Positions 15,702-25,664 of a DNA stretch of 40,720 nt are shown piece after piece. The translations under genes were made by a program, and so were the position numbers. Every line of letters begins with the position of its first letter. Positions within the stretch are counted from its first letter, which is position 1. This stretch comes from Erysipelotrichaceae bacterium. GTDB taxonomy: Bacteria > Bacillota_I > Bacilli_A > RFN20 > CAG-826. The notes beneath the pieces are model-generated. The model searched no databases. It had not been told where the DNA came from and worked only from the letters and a program-made list of their open reading frames with translations. Location of the stretch: positions 1 through 40,720 of the forward strand of contig SVAY01000014.1 in the NCBI GenBank assembly GCA_015059185.1. The letters are read 5' to 3'.

Positions 15702-17075
15702 ATGAATAATAAGTTTACTTACGAAGATATTACAACTCATTTAATTACTTCTGGCTATTATTACCAAGGTAGCGAAATCTATGGTGGATTAAGCAATACT
15801 TGGGATTATGGTCCTTTAGGAGTTGAAATCAAAAATAACATTAAAAGAGCGTGGTGGAAAAAGTTCGTCCAAGAAAGTACCACCAATGTTGGTATTGATG
15901 CGGCGATATTAATGAACCCAAAAGTGTGGGAAGCTACTGGCCACGTCTCAACATTTAATGATCCTTTAATTGACTGTAAGCATTGTCATCAACGTTTTAG
16001 AGCAGATCAATTAATTGAGAGTGAATATCCTGATGAAAAAGTTAGTGCGATGACTAATGAACAAATGATGGCATTTATTAAAGAACATCAAGTTAAATGC
16101 CCAAACTGTGGTCAAACTAATTTCACTGATATCCGTCAATTCAATATGATGTTTAAAACTCATATCGGTGTCACTGAAGACAGTAAAAGTGCAGTCTATC
16201 TTAGACCAGAAACCGCTCAAGGGATGTTTGTGAACTTTAGAAATGTTGTGAGAACCACTAGAAGAAAATTACCTTTAGGTATTTGTAATATTGGTAAAGC
16301 TTTTAGAAATGAAATCACTCCAGGAAACATGACTTTTAGAACAAGAGAATTCGAACAAATGGAAATGGAATTCTTCTGTAAACCTGAAGAAGATCTTAAG
16401 TGGTTTGATTATTGGAAACAATATTGTTTGGATTTCATCGATCATCTTGGAGTTAAAAAAGAAAACTTAAGATATCGTGACCATGATAAAGAAGAATTAG
16501 CTTTTTATTCTAAGGCAACGACAGATATAGAATATTTATTCCCATTTGGTTGGGGTGAAATTTGGGGTATCGCTGATAGAACTGACTATGACCTCAAACG
16601 TCATATGTCTTATAGCGGTGAATCCCTTGAATATCTTGATCCAGAAACTAACACCAAGATTGTTCCATACTGCATTGAACCATCTGTTGGTGTTGATAGA
16701 TTAGTCTTAATGCTTTTGTGTGATGCTTATGAAGTTGAACAACTTGAGAACGACACTCGTGTTGTCATGCATCTTGCACCAGCTCTTGCTCCATATAAAG
16801 CAGCTATCTTACCTCTTAGTAAGAAACTTGAACCACAAGCGAGAGAAATTACTCAAATGTTAGCGAAACATATGCCAGTCGTCTATGACGATACAGGAAG
16901 TATCGGTAAGAGATACCGTAGAGAAGATGCGATTGGTACTCCATTCTGTATCACCATTGATTTTGATACTGAAAATGATCAATCAGTCACCATTAGAGAT
17001 AGAGATACAATGGAACAAATCCGTTTACCAATCTCTGAACTTAGAAAATATTTAGAAGAAAAAATCGAATTTTAA
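15702..17075 (+). CDS. glyQS: Glycyl-tRNA synthetase, alpha2 (single-chain) type
   Basis: The class II synthetase shows [13 protein letters not shown], the two CxxC zinc pairs (DCKHCHQRF and CPNCGQ), motif 2 around [17 protein letters not shown] and motif 3 [11 protein letters not shown]. The C-terminal anticodon-binding domain ends the protein. It charges tRNA-Gly. The ATG at 15702 has GGAGAG 7 nt upstream; a longer frame from 15645 would run through the promoter. Length of 457 residues is usual. It is the Bacilli-type dimeric enzyme, not the tetrameric glyQ/glyS form. Confidence 0.97.
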   Translation: MNNKFTYEDITTHLITSGYYYQGSEIYGGLSNTWDYGPLGVEIKNNIKRAWWKKFVQESTTNVGIDAAILMNPKVWEATGHVSTFNDPLIDCKHCHQRFRADQLIESEYPDEKVSAMTNEQMMAFIKEHQVKCPNCGQTNFTDIRQFNMMFKTHIGVTEDSKSAVYLRPETAQGMFVNFRNVVRTTRRKLPLGICNIGKAFRNEITPGNMTFRTREFEQMEMEFFCKPEEDLKWFDYWKQYCLDFIDHLGVKKENLRYRDHDKEELAFYSKATTDIEYLFPFGWGEIWGIADRTDYDLKRHMSYSGESLEYLDPETNTKIVPYCIEPSVGVDRLVLMLLCDAYEVEQLENDTRVVMHLAPALAPYKAAILPLSKKLEPQAREITQMLAKHMPVVYDDTGSIGKRYRREDAIGTPFCITIDFDTENDQSVTIRDRDTMEQIRLPISELRKYLEEKIEF

Positions 17076-17082
17076 TTAATAT

Positions 17083-18870
17083 ATGGCATTTGACCCATCT
17101 TTAAGAGAAGACATTTTAAAACAGGTCGATATTGTTAAAGTTATTTCCTATTACCAACCTGTCACTAAAAAAGGTCGTGAATATGTAGCGATCTGTCCTT
17201 TTCATGATGATTCAAATCCTAGCTTACACATCTCACCAGAAAAACAAATCTTTAAATGCTTTGTTTGTGGAACAGGTGGAAATGCGATTAATTATGTCGA
17301 AAGAAGAGAAAACTTACCATATTTTGAAGCGCTTAAGAAAGTTGCTGATATATGTGGTATCCATGATCCTCGACTCGAAGCCAAACAATTTGTTAAACCA
17401 GTCGATCAAAAGAAAGTCCCTTTACTCGCAGTACTTAAAGATTTAACCACTTACTATAGTTATGCTTTGGCAACTGATGAAGGTAAAGCCGGATTAGATT
17501 ACTTTAATTCCAGACAAATCGATAGTGCAATGCAAGCTAAATACAAACTTGGTTACGCTTTTGATGACGGTAAGAATACAATTGCTTTCTTACAAAGTAA
17601 GGGACATTCACTTAAATCCATCGAAGATGTTGGAATCGCAATGGTCATCGGTGGAAAATATGTTGATAAAAACGCTGGTAGAGTAGTCTTCCCAATTTGT
17701 GATACCGAAGGAAATGTTATCGCTTATAGTGCGCGTACATTAAAAAAGAAAGACGAAGCAAAATATGTTAATACGCAAGAAACATATTTATTCCATAAAA
17801 GTAACGTCTTATATAACTATCACATTGCAAAAACAAAAGCACATTTAGAAGGATATATTTATGTCTTAGAAGGATTTATGGATGTATTCGCCTTATCTCG
17901 TATAGGTATTGATAGTGCGGTAGCCCTCATGGGAACAGCCTTAACACAAGAACATATCGCTTTACTTAGAAAGCTTGGGGTGCCAATTAGACTTTGTCTA
18001 GATGGTGATAAACCTGGTCAAGACGCCACTCTTAAAGCTGCTAAATTACTTGCTAAAGAAGGATTAGAATTCTCGATAGTGGATAATCAAAATCGAAGTG
18101 ATGACCCGGATGAAATCTTTATCAATCAAGGTCCAAACGCTTTAAGAAGTTATTTAAATAACACGATTAGTCGAGTGGATTTTGCTCTTAACTATTATAC
18201 AAATACTAATCCAATGCAAACTAACGAACAAAAGAATGCACTAATTAAAGAATTTATCCCAATCTTAATAAATACTACTAATGCTTTAGAATTTGATAGC
18301 TATGTGAGAAAGTTATCTAATGTGACCGGATTTGAAATGGAATCTATTAAGAAAGTAGTAAAAGAAACGAGGATTAATCCAACAAAATCACGTGATGAAA
18401 TTGTATCGAGATACAATCCAGAAAATAAATTACTTAGAAGATTATTATTCGCAGAAAGAGAAATGCTCTATCAGATGCTAAATAACAAAGAAGCAGTAGA
18501 TTTTTATGAAAAAGAATTAAGTGGCTTCTATGATGAAACATTTAGAACGATAGCGAACTATATTGTCGATTATGCTTCTCGACATGAAGAAATGAATGTC
18601 AGTGACTTAATCGCCACCCTAGAAGAAGAAAGTCCCGATAATAAAGATAAACTCATTCAAACAATGACTGATCTCCAATTTGAAAAGAATCATCCAAATA
18701 ACTGTTCTAAAGAGTTGCTTGATGGTCTTATGAAAAATATGGAAGAAGAAAGAGAAAAAATCTTCGAAGAAGATCGTATGAAAAATTCCTTACAAGGAAA
18801 ATCACCACTAGAACAAGCGAGATTACTCGCTGAATATAATAAACGCAAACTTAACAAGCTAAAGAAATAG
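17083..18870 (+). CDS. dnaG: DNA primase DnaG
   Basis: The 595-residue primase makes RNA primers at the fork. The zinc-binding domain has Cys38, His41, Cys59 and Cys62 ([10 protein letters not shown] and [10 protein letters not shown]). The TOPRIM core shows [16 protein letters not shown] and [12 protein letters not shown]. The C-terminal helical part would bind DnaB. It begins 7 bp after glyQS with no Shine-Dalgarno, which suggests translational coupling or a weak start. It is directly upstream of rpoD, as in the classical macromolecular synthesis operon. Confidence 0.98.
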   Translation: MAFDPSLREDILKQVDIVKVISYYQPVTKKGREYVAICPFHDDSNPSLHISPEKQIFKCFVCGTGGNAINYVERRENLPYFEALKKVADICGIHDPRLEAKQFVKPVDQKKVPLLAVLKDLTTYYSYALATDEGKAGLDYFNSRQIDSAMQAKYKLGYAFDDGKNTIAFLQSKGHSLKSIEDVGIAMVIGGKYVDKNAGRVVFPICDTEGNVIAYSARTLKKKDEAKYVNTQETYLFHKSNVLYNYHIAKTKAHLEGYIYVLEGFMDVFALSRIGIDSAVALMGTALTQEHIALLRKLGVPIRLCLDGDKPGQDATLKAAKLLAKEGLEFSIVDNQNRSDDPDEIFINQGPNALRSYLNNTISRVDFALNYYTNTNPMQTNEQKNALIKEFIPILINTTNALEFDSYVRKLSNVTGFEMESIKKVVKETRINPTKSRDEIVSRYNPENKLLRRLLFAEREMLYQMLNNKEAVDFYEKELSGFYDETFRTIANYIVDYASRHEEMNVSDLIATLEEESPDNKDKLIQTMTDLQFEKNHPNNCSKELLDGLMKNMEEEREKIFEEDRMKNSLQGKSPLEQARLLAEYNKRKLNKLKK

Positions 18871-18883
18871 GGGGAATTATTTT

Positions 18884-20116
18884 ATGGCTAAAACAAAAGA
18901 AGCAAAGAAAGTAGCAAAAAAGAAGACCTATGAAATCACTGATGAAAACGGTGAGATCATCACTGTTGATCAAATTAAAAATGATCTTCTAAAGAAGGCA
19001 AAGAAAGATGGTACAATCGACCAATCTGAAATCATGGAGGCATTCTCCCAATTTGATTTAGATGATGAAACATTAAGTGACATTATTTCTTTCTTCTCAA
19101 AACAAAAAGACATCGAATTCACTAACGACGATGCAGAAGATGAAGAAATTGATGACATTGATCTTAACAATATCGACCCAACCAAAATGGATGATGACTA
19201 TTATGATGGTGAAGTTGATGACGTTGAAGCAGATATTGATATCGAACACCTTGACGCTACTTTAGGTGGAGAAGTTAAGATTAATGACTCCGTTAAGATG
19301 TATCTTAAAGAAATTGGTAACTATCCTTTACTTAAACCTGAAGAAGAACCAATCTTAGCAAAGAAAATCTTAGAAGGTGACGAAGAAGCTAAACAAAAAT
19401 TAATTAACGCGAACTTAAGACTTGTTGTTAATATTGCTAAACACTATGTCGGTAGAGGTATGCTCTTCTTAGACTTAATCCAAGAAGGTAACTTAGGTTT
19501 AATGAAAGCCGTTGATAAATTCGACTATGAAAAAGGATTTAAGTTCTCTACATACGCCACATGGTGGATCCGTCAAGCAATCACTAGAGCGATTGCTGAC
19601 CAAGCACGTACCATTCGTATTCCAGTCCATATGGTTGAAACCATTAATAAGATGACTAGAGTCCAACGTCAACTCATCCAAGAATATGGTAGAGAACCAA
19701 CAGCAGAAGAAATCAGTGCTGCAATGGGCGGAGAACTCACCCCTAAGAGAATTAGAGAAATTCAACGTATCGCTCTAGAACCAGTCTCTTTAGAGACTCC
19801 AATTGGTGAAGAAGATGATTCTCACTTAGGTGACTTCTTAGAAGATAAGGAAAGCGAATCACCTGTTGATTTCACTTCTAATCAACTTTTAAGAGAAGAA
19901 CTTGAAAAGATTTTAAGCGAATTATCTCCTAGAGAGGAACTTGTCATTAAACTTAGATATGGCTTAGATGATAATCATCCTCGTACCCTTGAAGAAGTGG
20001 GTGCAGTATTCCACGTCACTAGAGAAAGAATTCGTCAAATCGAAGCCAAAGCGATTCATAAACTTCAACACCCAAATAGAAGTAAACGTTTAGGAGATTA
20101 CCGCGGAGGTAAATAA
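18884..20116 (+). CDS. rpoD: Housekeeping RNA polymerase sigma factor RpoD (SigA)
   Basis: This is the 410-residue primary sigma factor. After an acidic region 1.1-like part come region 1.2 ([14 protein letters not shown]), region 2 ([43 protein letters not shown]), region 3 and region 4 ([34 protein letters not shown]). It has a strong AGGGGG ribosome site. The promoters seen in this window fit its TTGACA/TATAAT specificity, except the three AAC/CGTC elements. Confidence 0.98.
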   Translation: MAKTKEAKKVAKKKTYEITDENGEIITVDQIKNDLLKKAKKDGTIDQSEIMEAFSQFDLDDETLSDIISFFSKQKDIEFTNDDAEDEEIDDIDLNNIDPTKMDDDYYDGEVDDVEADIDIEHLDATLGGEVKINDSVKMYLKEIGNYPLLKPEEEPILAKKILEGDEEAKQKLINANLRLVVNIAKHYVGRGMLFLDLIQEGNLGLMKAVDKFDYEKGFKFSTYATWWIRQAITRAIADQARTIRIPVHMVETINKMTRVQRQLIQEYGREPTAEEISAAMGGELTPKRIREIQRIALEPVSLETPIGEEDDSHLGDFLEDKESESPVDFTSNQLLREELEKILSELSPREELVIKLRYGLDDNHPRTLEEVGAVFHVTRERIRQIEAKAIHKLQHPNRSKRLGDYRGGK

Positions 20117-20778
20117 TGACTCTTTCTAAAAGACTTCAAGCAATTTATGATATGGTTCCTTATTCCGTCACCGCGGATATAGGAAGTGATCATGGTAAGC
20201 TCATGATAGCTTTATTTAATGATGGCCGAATTCCTAAAGGATACGCGGTTGAAAATAAAAAAGGACCATATAATAGACTCACTGAAGCTCTTAAAGAAGC
20301 GCATATTGAAGAAGATGTTGTCCCACTTTTTAGTGATGGCATCACCGATTTACCTATAAGCGTTAGTACAATAGTATTAGCAGGGATGGGTGGCGAGACA
20401 ATATTAAAGATATTGAATGACCATCCTGAAAAACTTAAATTAGTTCAAACTATTATTGTAGACGCTCATACTAGTGTTCCTAAATTAAGAAAAGAAATAT
20501 CTGAAATGGGGTTTGTCATTGCCGATGAACAAATAGTAGAAGAAGATCATATTTATTATGAAATCATTAAATTCATTAGAAGTGACGTTGCCTATTATAG
20601 TGAGAATGATTTAGAATTTGGACCAATATTAAGAAAAGAACAATCTTGTCTATTTAAAGCTAAATACGAAGCTAGACTTCAAGAAATCGATTATCTTTTA
20701 CTTGATAAAGCATTACCAGAAAATAAGATAAATGTCCTTTGTGAAGAAAAGAAAAGAATCTTTTCAATTATCCAATAA
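20116..20778 (+). CDS. trmK: tRNA (adenine22-N1)-methyltransferase TrmK
   Basis: The 220-residue Rossmann methyltransferase has the AdoMet loop VTADIGSDHGKLMIAL (18-33) and the VLAGMGGETI motif (about 89-98) typical of TrmK, which makes m1A22 in tRNA. The start overlaps the rpoD stop by one base, and GGAGG lies in the rpoD tail. Its position after the sigma gene and before the NIF3 gene matches Bacillus yqfN. Confidence 0.93.
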   Translation: MTLSKRLQAIYDMVPYSVTADIGSDHGKLMIALFNDGRIPKGYAVENKKGPYNRLTEALKEAHIEEDVVPLFSDGITDLPISVSTIVLAGMGGETILKILNDHPEKLKLVQTIIVDAHTSVPKLRKEISEMGFVIADEQIVEEDHIYYEIIKFIRSDVAYYSENDLEFGPILRKEQSCLFKAKYEARLQEIDYLLLDKALPENKINVLCEEKKRIFSIIQ

Positions 20779-21545
20779 TGAAAACAAGAGCCTTATTAAA
20801 TAAACTTGCTAAAAATTTCCCTAAAAGACTAGCAGATGCCTGGGGAGATTATGTCGGGCTGATGGTTGGTAAACTTCCTAATGAGGTTAACCGTATAGTT
20901 TTATGTTTAGATTTTGATAAATTCATCTATAAAGAAGCAAAAGCTTTTAAACCAGATTTAATCATTACTCATCACCCTTTTATCTATGGAAAAAAGAAAG
21001 AAGTATTAGAGAATGATCCTAGTAAAAAAGAGTTATATGAAAAATTAGAAAAGAATAATCTACCTATCTACTCTATGCACACCAATTTTGATGATGGAAT
21101 TAACGGGATGAATGATGCTTTAAGCTATGCTTTAGACTTAAAAGATGTCTATATTCCTCATGGATGTTCCAGTATGAGAATTGGTTATTTAAATAGTAGC
21201 ATGGATATAAATGAATTCTCAGAATATGCGAAGAATAGATTAAACGTGAGTTATGGTTTATTAGTAAAAGGTAACGATAAACCTATTAAAAAAGTTGGAA
21301 TAGTAGGTGGAGGCGGAAGTGGGTTTTATAAAACCGCAATCGAAGAAGGATGCGATATTTATATATCTGGAGATGCTTCACACCATATCCGTAGAGAAAT
21401 CTTAATAGAAGGCTTTAATTATTTAGACCTTCCTCACGAAATTGAAAAGATCTTTATGCCGAAAATGTATGAGATATTAAAAGACATTGATCCAAAGTTA
21501 GAAATCTTAATTATCGATCACGAAAAAGAGCCAACCGTCATTTAG
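20778..21545 (+). CDS. NIF3-like dinuclear metal-centre protein (YqfO family, short form)
   Basis: The 255-residue protein has the NIF3 metal ligands: LIITHHPFIYG, SMHTNFD and YISGDASHH. The biochemical role of the family is debated. It lacks the PII-like insertion found in the longer Bacillus YqfO. It overlaps trmK by one base with no Shine-Dalgarno, and overlaps the convergent ispH 3' end by 8 bp. Confidence 0.93.
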   Translation: MKTRALLNKLAKNFPKRLADAWGDYVGLMVGKLPNEVNRIVLCLDFDKFIYKEAKAFKPDLIITHHPFIYGKKKEVLENDPSKKELYEKLEKNNLPIYSMHTNFDDGINGMNDALSYALDLKDVYIPHGCSSMRIGYLNSSMDINEFSEYAKNRLNVSYGLLVKGNDKPIKKVGIVGGGGSGFYKTAIEEGCDIYISGDASHHIRREILIEGFNYLDLPHEIEKIFMPKMYEILKDIDPKLEILIIDHEKEPTVI

Positions 21546-22410
21546 TTAGCTCTAAATATTCTTTAATTTTGTCAATCTCTTTTTTCGGGGTTGACGCTCC
21601 AGAAGCAATAGCGACATGCTTCTTTTTATTTATGTCTATATTTTTGAGTTCATCTAAATCACTTACTAGATAGGAATCAATCTCTGGGTGATTAGTTTTA
21701 GCAATTTCTAATAATCTATTCGTATTGCTAGAATTTTTATCTCCAATCACTAAGATTAAATCTACGTCATCCGCTATATTTATAAGAGCTTCTTGCCTTA
21801 AACGAGTAGCAGGGCAGATTTCATCCATAATTCTTGCTTTAGGTAGGTGCACAATAATATCGATATATAGTTCTTTTAATTCTTTCGTGTTTAAAGTAGT
21901 TTGATTAATCACTAAAGGGGATTTATCTTTAATTCCTTTATAATCAAAGTCACCTTTGATGTCATAAAAGAGCACTTGGTCGCTGATTGAGAGAGCAGCT
22001 AAAGCTTCCGGATGATTCTTATGACCAATATAAATAACTTTATGTCCTTCTTCTATTTCTTTAGAAATAATCTTTAAATTGTTTTGCACTTTAGGACAAG
22101 TCGCGTCATATACTTTAAATTTTTTATTAATCGCGATATCGTCAAGATTCTTTTTATGACCATGCGCACTAAAAACAATGATTGATTCATCGGGTAATGA
22201 ATATAACAACTCTTCATCACTCTTATTATCTCTATATAAAGTAGTGATCCCTAAACTAGTTAATTCATTAATTACTTTCTCATTATGAACAAGCATTCCT
22301 AAGATATAGACTGGCTTATCTTTATTCTCTAGTTTTGCTCTTAAAGCAATATTGATTGCGTTAGTGACGCCAGCACAGTATCCTTGAGGTTCTAAAATTG
22401 TGACTTTCAT
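21538..22410 (-). CDS. ispH: 4-hydroxy-3-methylbut-2-enyl diphosphate reductase IspH
   Basis: This is the last enzyme of the MEP isoprenoid pathway, making IPP and DMAPP. The three cysteine ligands of the iron-sulfur cluster are in EPQGYCAGV, DATCPKVQNN and EICPATRLRQ. SAHGHKKN and VINQTTLNT provide the active-site His and Thr. I start at MKVTILEPQG (22410), the usual family N-terminus; an in-frame ATG six codons upstream lies in the divergent promoter palindrome. ispG lies nearby, also on the minus strand, so the pathway is grouped. Confidence 0.96.
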   Translation of the reverse strand: MKVTILEPQGYCAGVTNAINIALRAKLENKDKPVYILGMLVHNEKVINELTSLGITTLYRDNKSDEELLYSLPDESIIVFSAHGHKKNLDDIAINKKFKVYDATCPKVQNNLKIISKEIEEGHKVIYIGHKNHPEALAALSISDQVLFYDIKGDFDYKGIKDKSPLVINQTTLNTKELKELYIDIIVHLPKARIMDEICPATRLRQEALINIADDVDLILVIGDKNSSNTNRLLEIAKTNHPEIDSYLVSDLDELKNIDINKKKHVAIASGASTPKKEIDKIKEYLELTK

Positions 22411-22415
22411 ATAAA

Positions 22416-22431
22416 AATATGCTAGCATATT
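22416..22431. promoter_or_regulatory. 16-bp perfect palindrome between divergent ispH and nfo
   Basis: AATATGCT followed by its complement AGCATATT forms a perfect dyad in the 31-bp gap between the ispH and nfo start codons. Neither gene has a Shine-Dalgarno here. It may be a shared operator or simply back-to-back -10 sequence. Confidence 0.45.
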
Positions 22432-22441
22432 AATAATATTT

Positions 22442-23332
22442 ATGGAAAAAGAAGTTATTTATCTTGGTAGTCATGTATCCCTTAATGGACCTGATTATTA
22501 TCTTGGAAGTGTGAAAGAAGCATTAAGCTATGGAGCGAACACTTTCATGTTTTATACCGGCGCTCCACAAAACTCATATCGAAAACCTGTAAGCGAATTA
22601 AAAATCAAAGAAGGTAGAGAATTAATTAAGGAAAGCGGAATCGATGAATCTAAAATCGTGGTTCACGCTCCGTATATTATGAATCCTGCTAACTTCTCTC
22701 GCCCTGATTTATATGATATGACTAAAGAATTCATCATCCGTGAATTAGAAAGAAGTGAAGCGTTTAATGCAACTATTCTAGTTCTTCATCCAGGTGCCAG
22801 TGTTGGTCAAGATAGAGATGAATGTATTAAAGCTATTGGAACATTGCTTAATTACTGCTTTAGCCAAACCCCTTCTAACAAAGTTAGAATTGCTTTAGAA
22901 ACTATGGCAGGGAAGGGAACTGAACTTGGTATTACCTTTAACGAAGTGAAAGCAATGATTGATTTAATTAATCCAGAATATCAATCTCGTATTGGAGTCT
23001 GTTTAGATACTTGTCATATTAATGACGCTGGATATGATGTTCATGATGTTGATGGTGTACTTAAAGAATTCGATAGTGTCATTGGTCTTAATAAATTATT
23101 AGTCGTACACATTAATGATTCTAAAAATCCTCGTGGAGCGCATAAAGATCGTCACGAAAATATTGGATATGGTTATATTGGCTTTGAAACATTAGCAAAA
23201 TATATTCATCATCCTTTACTTAGAGATATTCCTAAGATACTAGAAACACCTTATTATAATGAAAAACCTCCTTATAAAGAGGAGATTTCCATGTTAAGAA
23301 ATAACGAATATAATGAAGGATGGAGAAACTAA
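22442..23332 (+). CDS. nfo: Deoxyribonuclease IV (AP endonuclease Nfo)
   Basis: The 296-residue TIM-barrel enzyme cuts DNA at abasic sites during base-excision repair using three zinc ions. Family blocks are visible in order: LGSHVSLNGP, VHAPYIMNPA, LVLHPGASVG, ALETMAGKG, CLDTCHINDAGYD, VHINDSKNPRGAHKDRHENIG (given here in parts: HINDSKNPRG and HKDRHENIG) and ETPYYNEKPPYKEEI. It ends 4 bp inside the convergent ispG end. The start lacks a Shine-Dalgarno. Confidence 0.97.
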   Translation: MEKEVIYLGSHVSLNGPDYYLGSVKEALSYGANTFMFYTGAPQNSYRKPVSELKIKEGRELIKESGIDESKIVVHAPYIMNPANFSRPDLYDMTKEFIIRELERSEAFNATILVLHPGASVGQDRDECIKAIGTLLNYCFSQTPSNKVRIALETMAGKGTELGITFNEVKAMIDLINPEYQSRIGVCLDTCHINDAGYDVHDVDGVLKEFDSVIGLNKLLVVHINDSKNPRGAHKDRHENIGYGYIGFETLAKYIHHPLLRDIPKILETPYYNEKPPYKEEISMLRNNEYNEGWRN

Positions 23333-24381
23333 AGTTTCTCTATTTCTTTTTTCAGTTCATCAAAGGCTTCCACTTCGGGAACCTTTTTTATTACTTGATC
23401 TTTTTTAAAGATAACAAATTCATGATGTCCACCTGCAATACCAATATCAGCGTTTTTAGCTTCACCTGGTCCGTTAACGACACATCCCATAACTGCCACG
23501 TGGATTGGTTTATTAACAGTTTCTAAATAATCTAATATCTTAGTCGCAAGTGCTTGGACATCAACTTGGGTACGTCCGCATGTTGGGCAGCTCACTAAAG
23601 TTGGATAATTAGGATAAAGATTTAAATCGTGGAGTAAACGTTTACAAGCGATAACTTCTTCTTTAGGATCATCAGTAATCGAAATACGGATAGTGTCACC
23701 AATTCCTTCTATAAGAAGTGGAGCGAGTCCAGCGGTACTTCTAATTAAGCTAATTTCTTTAATTCCAGCTTCAGTAATACCTAAATGAAGTGGATAAGGG
23801 AAAGTTTTACTTGCAAGTCTATATGCAGCGATTGTTTCTAAAGGATTACTACCTTTTAAAGAAATCGCAATATCATAAAAGCCAAGAGATTCAAGAATCT
23901 CGACATGCTTTTTAGCAGAGTTCACTAAAACTTCTGCATTATATAGATGGGAATAGTCGTGGATTGATTTATCAAGTGAACCAGAATTTACCCCAATACG
24001 AATTGGAACATGCTTTTCTTTTGCCATATCAACCACTTGTTTGACTTTGTCAATATCCCCAATATTACCTGGATTAATACGTACTTTATCGACCCCTGAC
24101 TTCATCGCTTCTAAAGCAAGACGATAATCAAAATGGATATCCGCAACAAGAGGAATAGAAGTGAGTTTTTTAATCTCTTTAATGGCTTTCGCGTCTTCCA
24201 TATCTAATACGGATACACGCATAATCTCTGCACCTAAAGCAGCACATTCATTAATTTGACGTGCAACTTCTTCAACATGAGAAGTTTTAATATTACACAT
24301 TGATTGGATAACAACTTTATTCTGTCCACCAATCTGGACATTACCAACGTGGATTGGTCTAGTTTTTTCTCTAATATTCAT
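23329..24381 (-). CDS. ispG: 4-hydroxy-3-methylbut-2-enyl diphosphate synthase IspG
   Basis: This enzyme makes HMBPP, the substrate of IspH. The N-terminal TIM barrel opens with TRPIHVGNVQIGG and VVIQSMCN and contains VRINPGNIGD. The C-terminal iron-sulfur domain has SCPTCGRTQVD and GCVVNGPGEA (three Cys plus Glu). The start at 24381 (MNIREKTRP) fits the family. A codon at 24399 is in frame, but its AGGA is immediately adjacent and too close. About 350 residues is normal. Confidence 0.95.
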   Translation of the reverse strand: MNIREKTRPIHVGNVQIGGQNKVVIQSMCNIKTSHVEEVARQINECAALGAEIMRVSVLDMEDAKAIKEIKKLTSIPLVADIHFDYRLALEAMKSGVDKVRINPGNIGDIDKVKQVVDMAKEKHVPIRIGVNSGSLDKSIHDYSHLYNAEVLVNSAKKHVEILESLGFYDIAISLKGSNPLETIAAYRLASKTFPYPLHLGITEAGIKEISLIRSTAGLAPLLIEGIGDTIRISITDDPKEEVIACKRLLHDLNLYPNYPTLVSCPTCGRTQVDVQALATKILDYLETVNKPIHVAVMGCVVNGPGEAKNADIGIAGGHHEFVIFKKDQVIKKVPEVEAFDELKKEIEKL

Positions 24382-24439
24382 ATTTACAATATAAACCATT
24401 CCTCTTTATTAATAAATAAACGAAAAAATATTTCTTTAT

Positions 24440-24464
24440 TTGACAATCAAATGTCTACTATAAT
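24440..24464 (+). promoter_or_regulatory. Promoter of the nucleoside phosphorylase transcript
   Basis: TTGACA (24440-24445) is followed by TATAAT (24459-24464) with a short 13-bp spacer, or by AATACT (24462-24467) with a 16-bp spacer. The first would place transcription near the ATG of the 21-codon leader ORF at 24473. Confidence 0.5.
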
Positions 24465-24472
24465 ACTTAATT

Positions 24473-24538
24473 ATGGGTTACAACATCTCATTTACCATCG
24501 CTTCAATTAAGAATCACATCGATGAATTAAAGAGGTAA
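24473..24538 (+). other. Possible 21-residue leader peptide ORF (uORF)
   Basis: An ATG just after the promoter opens a 21-codon frame (MGYNISFTIASIKNH...) whose last codons and stop form the Shine-Dalgarno of the next gene (AAGAGGTAA). This geometry suits translational coupling or attenuation. No conservation can be shown from one sequence. Confidence 0.3.
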
Positions 24539-24543
24539 AACAT

Positions 24544-25305
24544 ATGATTATTGATAGTTATGACGGAAAATCAAAACCATTCTTAAGAGCAGAAGACTTA
24601 TATCAAGAAGTGGAACGTAATGACGTTGTGACTTTAGTCACCTTTAAACGCAAAGTCGTTGATTATGTTATTGATAAATATAACGCAAAAGTAGATATTC
24701 AATATCCAACTACAAATGGTACACAAGATATCTATTCATTTATCTATGAAGGAAAGAAATATCAAATCTATATGAGTCCTATTGGAGCCGCTATCGCCGC
24801 AATAGTCTTAAAAGAAGTAAGTGTGGTGACTGGTTCACATAAATTTATCTATTTCGGTAGCTGTGGAGTGCTTAACGAAGCTAAGTGCCGTGGAAAAGTC
24901 ATTGTTCCTAATGAAGCATATCGTGATGAAGGCATCTCATATCACTACGCTCCTGCAAGTGACTATATCGAAGTGAGAAACTGTGCTAAAATCTCTGAAA
25001 TATTTAATTTATTAAATATTCCTCACGTAAGTGGTAGAACTTGGACAACTGATGCTATCTATATGGAAACTGCCGATAAAGTGAAGAAACATAAAAAAGA
25101 AGGTTGTATCACTGTTGAGATGGAAGTAGCGGGAGTAGAGGCTGTATCTAGATTCTATAACATTGATAATTATCATCTTTTATTCTCCGCTGATTCATTA
25201 GAACATGAAGAAAACTGGGATCGCGTAGATTTTGGAGGGGATAAGGAATTAGCACTTCAAATTGAAATGTTTGAAGTCGCACTTAAATTAGCCTCAAAAT
25301 TATAA
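24544..25305 (+). CDS. Nucleoside phosphorylase (uridine/purine phosphorylase family)
   Basis: This 253-residue PNP_UDP_1-family protein would split nucleosides with phosphate for salvage. Visible blocks are SPIGAAIAAIVL (phosphate and ribose region), IYFGSCGVLN, a PNEAYRDEGISYHYAP segment as in uridine phosphorylase-like enzymes, and TVEMEVAGVEAVSRF (ribose-binding Met-Glu). SADSLEHEENW lies near the C-terminus. The base specificity cannot be set from motifs alone. A strong AGAGG site precedes it. Confidence 0.88.
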   Translation: MIIDSYDGKSKPFLRAEDLYQEVERNDVVTLVTFKRKVVDYVIDKYNAKVDIQYPTTNGTQDIYSFIYEGKKYQIYMSPIGAAIAAIVLKEVSVVTGSHKFIYFGSCGVLNEAKCRGKVIVPNEAYRDEGISYHYAPASDYIEVRNCAKISEIFNLLNIPHVSGRTWTTDAIYMETADKVKKHKKEGCITVEMEVAGVEAVSRFYNIDNYHLLFSADSLEHEENWDRVDFGGDKELALQIEMFEVALKLASKL

Positions 25306-25312
25306 ACAATAT

Positions 25313-25340
25313 TAACTATATAGTTATCTTTCTATAGAAA
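25313..25340. repeat. Two short perfect palindromes after the phosphorylase gene
   Basis: TAACTATATAGTTA (25313-25326) and TTTCTATAGAAA (25329-25340) stand side by side in the 104-bp gap before rpmG. They could act as operators or form small hairpins. A T-rich tail typical of a terminator is absent. Confidence 0.4.
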
Positions 25341-25372
25341 AAGAAAATTAATACTTGAATGATTTAATCATT

Positions 25373-25399
25373 ATGGGTAAACTAATCATTGCAATTTAA
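25373..25399 (+). other. Possible 8-residue leader ORF before rpmG
   Basis: ATG-GGT opens MGKLIIAI and stops at the TAA that begins the rpmG Shine-Dalgarno TAAGGAG. It has the same opening ATGGGT and the same stop-in-Shine-Dalgarno layout as the uORF at 24473. A 7-bp inverted repeat (AATGATT/AATCATT, 25358-25372) lies just upstream. Confidence 0.25.
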
Positions 25400-25409
25400 G
25401 GAGATTATC

Positions 25410-25577
25410 ATGGCCAAAGACGATCGTTTACACTTAACACTTACTTGCACAGAATGTGGTGAAGAAAATTATTTAACCCAAAAGAATAAGAAAGCTAATC
25501 CAGATAGATTAGAAATCAAAAAATATTGCCCACGTTGCAAGAAGATGACCATTCATCGTGAAAAGAAGAAGAAATAG
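25410..25577 (+). CDS. rpmG: 50S ribosomal protein L33
   Basis: This 55-residue basic protein has two CxxC pairs ([11 protein letters not shown] and YCPRCKKMT), the zinc-ribbon form of L33. The ATG at 25410 follows TAAGGAG by 6 nt; an upstream TTG in frame is not needed. The C-terminus is very Lys-rich. Its four cysteines make it a zinc-dependent paralogue type. Confidence 0.95.
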   Translation: MAKDDRLHLTLTCTECGEENYLTQKNKKANPDRLEIKKYCPRCKKMTIHREKKKK

Positions 25578-25613
25578 TCGCGATATTTCTAATTCCTAAA
25601 GATGAAATAAATT

Positions 25614-25637
25614 AATAGGTGATAAGCCTATTTTTTT
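25614..25637 (+). terminator. Terminator of rpmG
   Basis: The stem AATAGG (25614-25619) and CCTATT (25627-25632) is followed by a run of seven T. A TATAAT box (25639-25644) follows directly and may serve the next gene. Confidence 0.8.
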
Positions 25638-25664
25638 ATATAATAAAAGATGAGGTATATAATT

